A stretch of 54,693 nt of DNA, taken from the NCBI RefSeq assembly GCF_017873815.1, contig NZ_JAGGKQ010000019.1:1-54693 (forward strand), written 5' to 3'. Positions 1 to 8,285 of this stretch are shown one piece after another. Made by a program: the position numbers and the translations under genes. Position 1 is the stretch's first letter. Each line of letters begins with the position of its first letter. The DNA is from Halorubrum alkaliphilum (GTDB lineage: Archaea > Halobacteriota > Halobacteria > Halobacteriales > Haloferacaceae). Below the pieces are notes generated by a model, which worked only from the letters and a program-made list of their open reading frames with translations, did not search any database and was not told the DNA's origin.

Positions 1-53
1 CCATACGAAGAACTTCGTCGAGTCGTCAGCAATAATGAGGTTATCTCACGGGC

Positions 54-887
54 TCACGCTGTGCCGGCTGTCGAGACCTCGGGGTAAACACGTACCTCAG
101 ACGCAAACACGGCCACTATATAATCGAACTCCGGGCCCGGATCCGCCGTAAGTAGATTGCCGCCACACCCGACTGATATGTTTGACTCATCGAGATCGGC
201 GAATCTCATAGTAAATGCCTCACGGGGAATTGCATTATACGCTAGTTCAAAATCAGATTGTACAGCAGATAACCGTTCTCCCCCCTCAAACGTATTTACC
301 AGATATCGATCCGCGTCATGTGAATTTATGATGATCTCTGAATTCGCTGCCCACACGGAGTCCCGTTCGTCATGTATCAGTATCTCAAATCCATTACGGG
401 GGTCTTCTCGTTCAGCTGATGGGAGTTGCTCTGCGATCGAATCCAAATACGTTTCGGGGTCGAACGCTCCGACTCTCACTCTGGCCGATTGTCCGATATC
501 CTCCTCGAATGGGTGGTGGTTCAACAGGTACTCCATCTGAGTTGGATCCTCAACATACGGTTCATCAAATCGCTCATATACCTCCTGATACAATTCGTCT
601 TCCTCCGATAGTGAGTCGAATACCTTCCAGAGTTCACTCACTATCGCGACTGCACTATCAGTTGCTGAGGTTCGCTCACCTGGGTCAAAAATTCGGGTAC
701 GCCATGGTTGTTCATATTCTTGCGTGAACCCATCCGTTGGTTCGGATGCGGATTCCGTCTCATCCGATCCCGTATCGGAACTATCGGCCCCACTCCCAGT
801 TTCATCGCCACCGTCGCCAAGACAACCAGCAACCACAGCTGTACCTGTAGTCACTAACCCGGAAATGAATCTACGCCGGACTGTCAT
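54..887 (-). CDS. Tat lipoprotein of unknown function
   Basis: Predicted secreted, lipid-anchored protein of 277 residues; no family recognised. The chosen start (MTVRRRF) puts a twin-arginine motif at the N-terminus, followed by a short hydrophobic stretch and a VVAGC lipobox whose cysteine would become the lipidated residue. A Ser/Asp/Glu/Thr-rich linker of about 40 residues follows, then a folded domain. A longer frame opening at 914 would hide the signal peptide. Base composition is clearly AT-richer than the housekeeping genes further on, which suggests acquisition. It diverges from the restriction gene at 1100. Lipoprotein call is well supported; function is unknown. Confidence 0.8.
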   Translation of the reverse strand: MTVRRRFISGLVTTGTAVVAGCLGDGGDETGSGADSSDTGSDETESASEPTDGFTQEYEQPWRTRIFDPGERTSATDSAVAIVSELWKVFDSLSEEDELYQEVYERFDEPYVEDPTQMEYLLNHHPFEEDIGQSARVRVGAFDPETYLDSIAEQLPSAEREDPRNGFEILIHDERDSVWAANSEIIINSHDADRYLVNTFEGGERLSAVQSDFELAYNAIPREAFTMRFADLDESNISVGCGGNLLTADPGPEFDYIVAVFASEVRVYPEVSTAGTA

Positions 888-1099
888 ATATCCAACAGCC
901 GTCGGTCTTGCCAATAAATCTGTCGTTTTCCGATTTTGTACCGTCTACGGCTCGCGCCCTGTATTCAGCACGGTCGCAAAAATACAGGTCCGGATGAAAG
1001 TTCCAACAGAGCAGCCAGGTTCACAGTAGCAATGCCCCGACGATCTGTCTGCCGGTCCGTCATCTATTTGTGGCAGGTAACATGTGGAATTAGTATCAC

Positions 1100-4000
1100 A
1101 TGAGCCAAGCCACACTCGGCAGTGGCCCCTATCGGAACTCCAGTCTCTTCTCGGGATACTATCTCGACGAACGCGTCGCTGACCTGGACGACTGGGAATC
1201 TGATGACGAGGCAGAAGCGGCATTCGAAGCTCTCCGTGAACTCTGGGAACTGGAAGGAGAGTACGTCGCCTCGCACGGCGAAGACGAACTGATCGACCAG
1301 TGGATCGGTGAAGTGCTCGACATCCTCGGGTTCGACACGATCTCCGAAGGAACGCTTCCCGGAGGCGGCGGATACGTCGATCGGCTCCTCTACGAATCTC
1401 GCGAGGCCCGATACACGGCTGCTGACCGAAAACAGAACGACGACCGAGAGGGGATGTTCTCGGGGGCGTCCGCCCTGCTCGAAGCCAAACAGTGGGGTCA
1501 CGACTTCGAGGCGCGGTTCAGCGACGAACGACCTTATCGTGACGCCTCACACCAGGTAAAGTACTACCTCGAACGGACACCATCCGACCTCAAGTGGGGG
1601 ATTCTCACGGACGGACGGAAGTGGCGGCTCTACGGAACGAAGGATTACGAGACGCAGACGTACTACGAGGTCGACCTGCCGGAACTGCTCGAATCCGGCG
1701 ACCTCCAGCAGTTCAAATACTTCTACTGTTTCTTTCGACCCGAGGCGTTCACCGAGGTCGCCGGCACCTCGTTCCTCGAAACCGTGTGGACGGAGTCGGA
1801 GACCGCCGCGCAGGAGCTCGGCGAGGACCTCCAGGACAACGTCTTCACCGCGCTTCGGGTGCTCGGCAAGGGCTTCGTCGAGAGCAACGACTTGGCGATC
1901 GATCCGGAAGACGAGTCAGCGCGGGCCGAACTGAAAGAGCAGTCGCTCGTGCTGTTGTACCGGTTGATGTTCGTCCTCTACGCGGAGTCGCGCGGGCTGA
2001 TCGACCCGGAAGAGCCCAGCGCGAACGCGGAGTACCACGAGAACTTCAGCCTCGAAGAAGTTCGCAGCGACATCATCGAGCGGGTCGAAGGCGGCGACAT
2101 CGAATCGGGGGCGGCCTTCCGCGAGGAGTACAGCGAGTTCTCCACGACGATCTGGAACCGGCTCTCGCGGCTGTTCGAGCTGATCGACGACGGGGAGGAG
2201 GCGCTCGACATCCCGCCGTACAACGGGGGACTGTTCGACCACGACGACCACGAGTTCCTCGCCGAGAACGCGGTGTCGGATGCCGCGATCGCGGAGGTGA
2301 TCTTCCGGCTGTCGACGACAAAAAACGACGAGGGCGAACACGTGCCCGCGGACTACGCCGACCTCGACACGCGGCACCTCGGCTCCATTTATGAGGGGCT
2401 CTTGGAACACGAGTTTCGGATCGCGCCGGAGGCGGGTATGGCCGCGGTCGCGGCCGAGGGCGGGCAGGTGTGGAAGCCCGCGGACGAGGTGTCGGTCGCG
2501 GACGCGGTCGAGACGGTCGATGGTGGCGGGCTCTACGTCGTCAACGACGAGGGCGAGCGGAAGGCCACGGGGGCGTACTACACGCCGGACTACGTGGTCA
2601 CCTACATCGTCGAGGAGACCGTCGACCCGCTGATCGACGAGATCCACGCGGACCTCGAAGCGGACGGGCTCGCCCGGAGTGACACCGAGTACTTCCGGCG
2701 GTTCTACGACCGGGTGACAGATCTCACGGTGCTCGACCCCGCGATGGGTTCCGGGCACTTCCTCACGAAGGCCACCGGGTACCTCACCGAGCAGGTGATG
2801 AGCGTGGTTCGCGAGCAGGAGATCCAGTCGTACGACGAACAGGAGTTCCGTCGGGATATCTCGAAGGAGGTCATCTACGGCGTCGACATCAACGGGATGG
2901 CGGTCGAACTCGCGAAGCTCTCGATGTGGCTCGAAACGCTCGCGGCGGACCAGCCGCTCGCCTTCCTCGATCACCACTTAAAATCGGGCAACTCGCTTGT
3001 CGGCAGCGACATCACCGAAGTCCTCTCCGAGGACAACGGCGACGACGGCGGACAGTTGACGCTGACGCAGGCGTTCGCCAGAGTCCGGCAGGACACGCTC
3101 GAACACGTGATGGAGTTGATGGCGGATCTGCTCGCGTACGACAACGAGACGCTGGAAGACGTCAAATCGATGGAGGAGCTGTACGACGAGATCCGCGAGG
3201 ACCCCCTTTATAAGCGGCTGTTCGAACTGGCGAACGTCCACACCGCCGAGGAGTTCGGCGTCGACGTGCCCGAGGACGCCTACGAGCAGATGGCGAGCGC
3301 GATCGAGGACGAACGTGATTGGGAAGCGATCCGTGAGGAGCCGTGGTTTAAAAGTGCGCAGACGACGGCCGCCGAGCAGAACTTCTTCCACTGGGAACTG
3401 GAGTTTCCCGAGGTGTTCTTCGATTCGGAGGGTGAGAAGATGGGTGAGGCGGGGTTTGATATTGTTATTGGAAATCCGCCATACGTTACTCACGGTGGTA
3501 AACAAGACACTACTGATAAGTCAAAATTGTTATATTATGATGCTGTTTATGAATCTTCAGAGTATAAACCCAACACATTCGCACTATTTTACGAATTAAT
3601 ACAAGATGTTTGTAAATTGGGTGGCAGGATATCATATATTACGCCAAGGACCCTCCTCGATAATCAATATATGAAAAACATTCGGGAGATATTAGTTACC
3701 AATTCAGAGATACAATGTATTATTGAATCCGACTATTCCATATTTAAAAATGTTGAAACAGGTCGAAACGTCATTGGAATATTTAAAAAAGTGAATGATG
3801 TGAGATCCGACCACTCACTGAGAGTTGGCACGATTTCTGAGCCCATGGATCTAGCCAGTAGCGGTACCCAAAATATAAAACAAGATTATTTTTTGAATAC
3901 GCCCGAATACAAATTTACTGTCAAAAATAACTTAGAGCTTGAATTATATGATAAGTTGAAAACATGCGGAAAACCACTTGGTAACTTTGTAACAGTAAAT

Positions 4001-4666
4001 AATGGAGTTAATACCGGGAACGCAGCAGACGTTCTGATATCTAACGAGCCTACTAAAGAGACCCATCGTCGGTTTATTGAGGGAAAAGACATCAATAAAT
4101 ATACCATAACGTGGCGGAACCTTTGGATCAACTATGACCCCTCACTAAAACAGAGGCTGGATCCAGATGATTTAAACACACGCCAAAATAAAGTCGACTT
4201 TGCTCTAAGATCTCCAGAATTATTTGAAGATAATAAGATCCTACTAAGACAAACGGCAGATAAACCTGTTGGAGCATTTGACGACGAGGGTTATATTTCT
4301 AGACACTCAACTCATATCCTTCGATTAAAAGAAGATGTATCTATTCCATTATTGGTCATACTCCCAATTTTTAATTCGTCGTTATTACAGTTCGCTTACC
4401 AAATACTTGTACCCGAGAAAGGAAGAACTTTTGCCGAAGTGAAAGCAACAAACGTACGGAAACTTCCATTTATAATTCCGGAACAGAGTCAAAAATCCAA
4501 CAAACCTACTAACGTTACCGAAGAAGTTCTCAACTCCGACAAATCAGGAAGAGAATTAGCTGAAGAGATCTCAACTAACGGCAACACACGAGCAGCGTTA
4601 ACACAGTCCTCACAAGCGATTACTGAACTCAAAAACTCAGCTTTGAACGTTAGCGTCGGCTGTTGA
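1100..4666 (+). CDS. Type IIG (Eco57I-like) restriction-methylation enzyme, 3' end cut off by an IS
   Basis: Single-chain restriction endonuclease and N6-adenine DNA methyltransferase. The N-terminal part has a PD-(D/E)xK-like nuclease candidate (D94 and E128-A-K130). The methyltransferase core follows: SAM-binding motif I DPAMGSG at 546-552, a GVDINGMAVELAK motif about 45 residues later, and catalytic NPPY at 792-795. From about residue 785 the DNA turns AT-rich through the target-recognition part. The last ten or so codons (from 4634) are encoded by the inserted IS, which supplies the stop. The natural C-terminus lies beyond the element at 5919-6529, giving about 1381 residues in the intact gene, typical of large single-chain enzymes. 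Loss of about 200 C-terminal residues may impair specificity; activity cannot be judged from sequence. Confidence 0.9.
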   Translation: MSQATLGSGPYRNSSLFSGYYLDERVADLDDWESDDEAEAAFEALRELWELEGEYVASHGEDELIDQWIGEVLDILGFDTISEGTLPGGGGYVDRLLYESREARYTAADRKQNDDREGMFSGASALLEAKQWGHDFEARFSDERPYRDASHQVKYYLERTPSDLKWGILTDGRKWRLYGTKDYETQTYYEVDLPELLESGDLQQFKYFYCFFRPEAFTEVAGTSFLETVWTESETAAQELGEDLQDNVFTALRVLGKGFVESNDLAIDPEDESARAELKEQSLVLLYRLMFVLYAESRGLIDPEEPSANAEYHENFSLEEVRSDIIERVEGGDIESGAAFREEYSEFSTTIWNRLSRLFELIDDGEEALDIPPYNGGLFDHDDHEFLAENAVSDAAIAEVIFRLSTTKNDEGEHVPADYADLDTRHLGSIYEGLLEHEFRIAPEAGMAAVAAEGGQVWKPADEVSVADAVETVDGGGLYVVNDEGERKATGAYYTPDYVVTYIVEETVDPLIDEIHADLEADGLARSDTEYFRRFYDRVTDLTVLDPAMGSGHFLTKATGYLTEQVMSVVREQEIQSYDEQEFRRDISKEVIYGVDINGMAVELAKLSMWLETLAADQPLAFLDHHLKSGNSLVGSDITEVLSEDNGDDGGQLTLTQAFARVRQDTLEHVMELMADLLAYDNETLEDVKSMEELYDEIREDPLYKRLFELANVHTAEEFGVDVPEDAYEQMASAIEDERDWEAIREEPWFKSAQTTAAEQNFFHWELEFPEVFFDSEGEKMGEAGFDIVIGNPPYVTHGGKQDTTDKSKLLYYDAVYESSEYKPNTFALFYELIQDVCKLGGRISYITPRTLLDNQYMKNIREILVTNSEIQCIIESDYSIFKNVETGRNVIGIFKKVNDVRSDHSLRVGTISEPMDLASSGTQNIKQDYFLNTPEYKFTVKNNLELELYDKLKTCGKPLGNFVTVNNGVNTGNAADVLISNEPTKETHRRFIEGKDINKYTITWRNLWINYDPSLKQRLDPDDLNTRQNKVDFALRSPELFEDNKILLRQTADKPVGAFDDEGYISRHSTHILRLKEDVSIPLLVILPIFNSSLLQFAYQILVPEKGRTFAEVKATNVRKLPFIIPEQSQKSNKPTNVTEEVLNSDKSGRELAEEISTNGNTRAALTQSSQAITELKNSALNVSVGC
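3450..4634 (+). other. AT-rich target-recognition segment of the type IIG gene
   Basis: Starting almost exactly at the NPPY motif, codons shift from G/C-ending to A/T-ending (many tta, ata, aat, aaa). They stay that way up to the IS and on to about 6050 after it, where GC-rich codons return. The shift matches the expected border between the catalytic core and the specificity (TaqI-C-like) region. This looks like a horizontally exchanged specificity cassette; the exchange is inference from composition and domain position. Confidence 0.6.
4635..4651 (+). repeat. Left inverted repeat of the IS701-like element
   Basis: ACTCAGCTTTGAACGTT, perfect inverse of 5897-5913. It is preceded by CAAAA at 4630-4634. 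Confidence 0.92.
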
Positions 4667-5860
4667 GTGAACGAAAAGGTGGTCGATCTCTTGCATAAGG
4701 TCATCGACGCCACGATCATCGTTGTCTCGAACCCACGAGAGCAGGTTGTAAACGGCTTCTTTCAGGGAATGTTCGAGGTTCGCTCGAAGCGATGACGCTT
4801 TCGAGCGAACCGTCCCCAAGGCGCTCGAATCGGGATCAAGACGAACGAGACTGTAGGCAGCCATCAGAAGGTGCCAGTGCCGACTGGCACCTTCGTCAGT
4901 CTGCATCTCGCAGTCTCCTAGGCCGAGATCCTGCTTCGAGTCCTCGAAGAACGTCTCGATGCGCCATCGCATTCCGTAGGAGCGGATCACGTGTTCGGTC
5001 GGTGCGTCGATCTTGTTCGTGGCGAGGTATTTGACCGGGTTCTCTTCGTCTTCATCGGTTTCTTTCTCGGCGATGACCAGCTTCACGTCTCCCAGTTGGG
5101 AGACGGGAAGCTTCTTCGTCCAGATGTGGTAGGTCTCGTCCTCAACGTTACGCTCGACGGTGTCGATGCGCTCTGCCAGCGCATCGACGCTGATCTCTTC
5201 GCCGGCGTAGGTTACCTGTCGGTTGCTCCGAAGCGGGCCGATCCAGTCGTTGCCGTAGGATTCGATGTGTTCGACGAGGGCAGAATCGTGAGCGAACCAC
5301 GAGTCGAAGAGGTAGGTGTCCGCTGGGACACCTACCTCGTCTTCGAGTTCGGTGACGATCTCACGGGCGAGATCGTACTTGGTGTCGTGGTTTTGGTCAT
5401 CTTCGTCCTGTTTTTCGTAGAGGCGGAAAGTGAGTGGGTAGGCAGTTTTGTCGTCAGCGTAGAAGGCGTAGATGAGGTCTTGGCCCCAGACAGTGTCACC
5501 TTCGGCGTGATCATAGAAGTGTCCGACGCCGGGGACTTCGTCCCCGGCTTTCTCGGTGATCGTGTCGTCGAGGATGATGTAACCATCCTTCGACCAACGT
5601 GTTTCACCGTGTTTTTGGAGTTCTTCGAGGCGTTCGTGGTTAAATTGCTGTTCGTCCCAGTCGTACTCGGTGAGGAACTTGTTGAGAGCGCGTTTGTCTC
5701 CAGCTGGAAGGACTTCGCGTGCGATGCCTGCCACGGTCTTGTTGCTGGCCGCAACAAGACCTGTGGCGTAGGTTTTCGCGTGCTGACGTTGTGCGGGTGA
5801 CAGCGACTCGAACTCGTCGAATACACGCGTGCACGACAAGAAGTCCGTAATCGGCATCAT
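4637..5860 (-). CDS. IS701-like (IS4 superfamily) DDE transposase
   Basis: Transposase of 407 residues. Candidate catalytic residues are the aspartates in IILDDTITEKAGD and LFDSWFAHDSAL, and the glutamate in RWRIETFFEDSKQDLG, the usual DDE pattern of IS4-superfamily enzymes. Its stop codon lies inside the left inverted repeat, so the gene fills the element almost completely. Start at 5860; a second Met immediately follows and is equally possible. No frameshift is seen. GC content is ordinary for the host group, unlike the AT-rich gene segment it entered. Confidence 0.9.
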   Translation of the reverse strand: MMPITDFLSCTRVFDEFESLSPAQRQHAKTYATGLVAASNKTVAGIAREVLPAGDKRALNKFLTEYDWDEQQFNHERLEELQKHGETRWSKDGYIILDDTITEKAGDEVPGVGHFYDHAEGDTVWGQDLIYAFYADDKTAYPLTFRLYEKQDEDDQNHDTKYDLAREIVTELEDEVGVPADTYLFDSWFAHDSALVEHIESYGNDWIGPLRSNRQVTYAGEEISVDALAERIDTVERNVEDETYHIWTKKLPVSQLGDVKLVIAEKETDEDEENPVKYLATNKIDAPTEHVIRSYGMRWRIETFFEDSKQDLGLGDCEMQTDEGASRHWHLLMAAYSLVRLDPDSSALGTVRSKASSLRANLEHSLKEAVYNLLSWVRDNDDRGVDDLMQEIDHLFVHSTADANVQS

Positions 5861-5896
5861 CCGTGTTCGCTACCGCCTACGTCACGATCCTACTTC

Positions 5897-5913
5897 AACG
5901 TTCAAAGCTGAGT
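5897..5913 (-). repeat. Right inverted repeat of the IS701-like element
   Basis: The complement reads ACTCAGCTTTGAACGTT, matching 4635-4651 over 17 of 17 bases. It is followed by the second CAAAA copy at 5914-5918. Confidence 0.92.
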
Positions 5914-5918
5914 CAAAA

Positions 5919-6529
5919 ATAAAAAAGCACATCTTAATCTGTCTCTTTCTGACCATCTTGGCCAGTACAACACTCAGTTGGCCATTCCTAAACTTGGTCT
6001 AATACAGCCGAGCGAACACTCACCAGATTCAGTACTCCAAGAGACATCTGATGAGAAACCGAACCTCCGAGTCGGCACCGCCCGCGTCGAACGCGAGTCT
6101 CCGAACACAGTCCTCATAGAGACAACTGCCCGCTACAAGCCCAACGACGAAGACGCCCACGAAACCGACCGGTGGGGCTACACGGAGACGGCGTACCTGC
6201 CGGCGTTCCGGATCACGGATCTCACAGAGACGGAGGCGGACCTGATCGAGCACTTCGTGCCGGTCGCCGTCGACGAGGCGGGCGGCTTCGCGAACTTCCG
6301 CGAAACGGCGACGAAGACGAACTCGCTCATCGATCGCTTAAAAGCGATCGAGTTGCCCGACGTCGACGACGTGGCCGACGATCTGGAGAACTACTTAAAT
6401 ACGAAGGAGCGCGCCGAGGAGCTCGACGCAAAGATCGAGCAGACGGACCAGCTCATCGACGAGATCGTGTATGAGTTGTACGGGCTCACTGATGAGGAGA
6501 TCGAGATCGTCGAGGAGGCGGTGAGCTGA
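5919..6529 (+). pseudogene. C-terminal fragment of the IS-split type IIG enzyme
   Basis: This is the 3' part of the gene at 1100. Joining base 4634 to base 5919 gives an AAT codon and an open frame with no stop down to TGA at 6527-6529, adding about 200 residues. The first about 45 codons are AT-rich like the recognition segment; from about 6050 the DNA is GC-rich. The tail ends in a charged helix (about DDLENYLNTKERAEELDAKI) that probably forms a coiled coil. A TTG at 5978 could start a 183-residue product, but no promoter or Shine-Dalgarno site stands out. Two decayed copies of the tail lie at 7422-7511 and 8286-8440. Confidence 0.85.
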
Positions 6530-6531
6530 CG

Positions 6532-7212
6532 ATGGCGAGCCGTGATCCGGCCGAATTGCGAGCGGAACTCCAAGATGTGGAGTTCGATGGCGATCCGGAG
6601 CAGCTCGCCGAGCTGCGTTCGGAGGCTCGTGAAACGGTCGACGCACAGCGGGAGACGCTCAACGACATCGATACGAAGGCAAGTAAGATACTTCGGCTCA
6701 ACGTCGCAGTGATCGGTGTTCTCATCTCCGTACTGTCCATCGCGGTACAGGTCAGTCCCGATTCAGAGACGGGACTCGGGAACGTCGAACCGTTCGCAAA
6801 CGTGTATACGGAGATCGGACTCGGCGCGCTGGTCCTGTCGACCGCCTTCGCAGCGATGACGTACACCGCATCAGAACTCGATGTCGGAGTGAGTTCGGAG
6901 AATCTCACGACGCTCCTCAAAGCAGACTTCACGCGAGAGGAAACCGAAGAACTTCTCGTACAGAACTACATCATGCGGATCAACTTCAACCGGAGTACAA
7001 ACTTCCGGAATATCCCGCTAATTCAGTTGACGATCGTTCTACTCGTCTCGGCGATCGTCTCGTTCGTGCTAGGGCTCTATTACGGTGTCTCGGGATCCGT
7101 CCCGATCTGGCTCTGGCTTCCCTCGATCGTACTGCTTGGAGGAGTCATCTGGGTGTCCGGGCTGATCACACAAGTCGGTCGAGCGATCGACGACCTGCGA
7201 GAGTGGCGCTGA
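6532..7212 (+). CDS. Four-helix membrane protein linked to the restriction gene
   Basis: Predicted membrane protein of 226 residues, family not identified. An acidic, probably helical cytosolic N-terminus (about 1-50) ends in DIDTKASKILRLN, leading into a hydrophobic helix at about 54-76. Further helices lie at about 93-113, 160-185 and 190-213, with an extended loop of about 45 residues between the second and third. It starts 2 bases after the stop of the type IIG gene, so the two were probably one transcript before the IS arrived. A KAS-type motif leading into a membrane helix recalls the layout of SLATT and DUF5706 (Pycsar-type) effector families; that resemblance is from memory and unproven. 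Could equally be an unrelated accessory protein. Confidence 0.8.
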   Translation: MASRDPAELRAELQDVEFDGDPEQLAELRSEARETVDAQRETLNDIDTKASKILRLNVAVIGVLISVLSIAVQVSPDSETGLGNVEPFANVYTEIGLGALVLSTAFAAMTYTASELDVGVSSENLTTLLKADFTREETEELLVQNYIMRINFNRSTNFRNIPLIQLTIVLLVSAIVSFVLGLYYGVSGSVPIWLWLPSIVLLGGVIWVSGLITQVGRAIDDLREWR

Positions 7213-7249
7213 CCGAACTATTATACACCTGACCGTGTAATTTGTGAAT

Positions 7250-7369
7250 ATGAGCGCAGAAAGTGAAGAGCAATCTGATCAAGAAAAAGCGCGTGAGAGT
7301 CTCCTCAGCGGTGGTGAGCGGGTATCGAAAGGCCGACAACGTGGCGATGACGATAGTGATGATAGCTGA
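7250..7369 (+). CDS. Possible 39-residue acidic protein
   Basis: Short ORF, ATG to TGA, encoding a hydrophilic peptide rich in Glu, Asp, Ser, Arg and Gly (starts MSAESEEQSDQEKARES). A TATA-like tattatac about 28 bases upstream (7217-7225) would give a nearly leaderless transcript. No family recognised, no cysteines, no hydrophobic segment. Short ORFs are common by chance, so this is tentative. Confidence 0.35.
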   Translation: MSAESEEQSDQEKARESLLSGGERVSKGRQRGDDDSDDS

Positions 7370-7421
7370 ATCGACTGAGTGTCAGTTATTCTAGTAGACT
7401 TTTGATTCTTCGTTTGAGATA

Positions 7422-7511
7422 ACGACGAACTCGCTGGTCGACCGGCTGAAGGCGATCGAGTTGCCCGACGTCGACGACGTGGCCGACGACTGAGAGAACT
7501 ACTCAAAATAG
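7422..7511 (+). pseudogene. First decayed copy of the type IIG C-terminal tail
   Basis: Matches 6314-6403 in the C-terminal fragment of the split enzyme. 38 bases are identical (7452-7489 against 6344-6381), coding for the AIELPDVDDVADD stretch. Reading then stops at TGA (7491-7493) where the parent has CTG-like sequence. No start or remaining gene body lies upstream, so this is a scar of a related gene or of recombination. Confidence 0.75.
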
Positions 7512-7667
7512 TCGTCGACCGCGAACGAGCGAAGCGAGTTCGCGCCTTTTGGTCGAGATTTTTCCGTGAGCGGTCGCGAGCGCAGCGAGCGAGCCGACTC
7601 GGAAAACGGTCGGAGTGAGGCGGTGGGCGAGTAGTCGGGGACGGCGAACAACCGCGACGGTCACCCG
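7512..7667. other. Non-coding stretch with short GC-rich inverted repeats
   Basis: About 155 bases between the first tail remnant and the coupled small gene. It contains self-complementary runs around 7525-7545 and 7570-7595 (variants of gagcgaagcgagt and gcgagcgcagcgagc) of the kind often scattered between haloarchaeal genes. I see no convincing gene here. Confidence 0.5.
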
Positions 7668-7835
7668 TTACTCGTCGAAGGTGCGATCGTCGAGCGGGTC
7701 GGGCATCGGGAGTTCGTCGACGTCGGCTTCGATCTCGGCTACAGTGTGGTCAGTTTCCTCCACGAGATGCTCACTCACGCGCTCGCCGAGGTCGGCGACG
7801 GCGTCCTCGAACGCTGCGAGTTCGGAATCGCTCAT
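7668..7835 (-). CDS. Small acidic protein coupled to the broken DUF7718-like gene
   Basis: A 55-residue, strongly acidic, mostly helical protein starting MSDSELAAF. The start is chosen because its ATG overlaps the terminal TGA of the upstream gene (7832-8218) in a 4-base ATGA, a sign of translational coupling. Longer starts at 7877 or 7946 run through the other gene's tail in a different frame and are less likely. No family recognised. A small acidic partner coupled to a somewhat larger basic/aromatic protein resembles toxin-antitoxin layout, but no toxin activity is established. Confidence 0.6.
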   Translation of the reverse strand: MSDSELAAFEDAVADLGERVSEHLVEETDHTVAEIEADVDELPMPDPLDDRTFDE

Positions 7836-8218
7836 CGGCTCGTCCCGTGGGTCGGGTCCTGATTCAGATCGTGCCATTTCTCGAACCTCCGGAGCAGCAC
7901 TTCTGCGTGCTGCTCGATGTACGCGACACAGTAGCGCGGCGCTCATGTTAAGTCCACGGGTGGGAAATCGTCTTTCACCCGGGTCTTCGTACCCTCACGG
8001 TACACGTCCATATGTAGTCCCTCCTCGGTGATGTCGTGTCCCATCGGGTTCTCCGAGTCGTGATCGAACCGGACGACCTGTTGCCAAGATCCGTCGACAC
8101 GACGTTCCAGCTGAACGACGAACCGGGTAGGAGTCCCACCTACCGTGTCGATCTCGACACGAACCCGAGCGTGTGGGTGTTCGACCCATTCGAAGTACTG
8201 TACGTTTCCGTTCCCCAT
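7832..8218 (-). pseudogene. DUF7718-like protein gene with an in-frame stop
   Basis: The first 91 residues (start MGNGNVQYFEWVEHPHARV, ending VKDDFPPVDLT) resemble a short haloarchaeal family that I recall as DUF7718. A TGA at 7943-7945 ends that frame, but the same frame continues for 36 more codons (APRYCVAYIEQHAEVLLRRF and onward) to TGA at 7832-7834, where the next gene's ATG overlaps. The continuation looks like the natural C-terminus, so a sense codon, plausibly CGA, has become TGA. Without it the protein would be 128 residues. Either the gene is dead or it yields a shortened product. The DUF number is from memory. Confidence 0.7.
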
Positions 8219-8285
8219 CGTCTACGTCGCTCGAAGATCCAGAGGAGTAAGGACGTTACCGTTTCAGCATTCCGTCGCCGTCAAC

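Larger units (their letters stand above)
4635..5913 (-). mobile_element. IS701-like insertion sequence, 1279 bp
   Basis: Complete element: one transposase gene bounded by perfect 17-bp inverted repeats (ACTCAGCTTTGAACGTT at 4635-4651 and its complement at 5897-5913) and flanked by a 5-bp direct repeat CAAAA (4630-4634 and 5914-5918), consistent with target duplication. It lies inside the type IIG gene in opposite orientation. Element plus one duplication is 1284 bp, a multiple of three, and the frame rejoins across it. Ends look intact and the transposase is full length, so it may be recent and mobile. Confidence 0.92.

Noticed and set aside
5978-6529. A separate 183-residue hypothetical gene starting at TTG 5978
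   Set aside because: It continues in frame with the type IIG gene once the IS and one target duplication are removed, and no promoter of its own is visible.
7512-7667. Possible CRISPR-like array in the repetitive gagcgaagcgagt region
   Set aside because: Repeats are short, irregular and self-complementary with no regular spacers.
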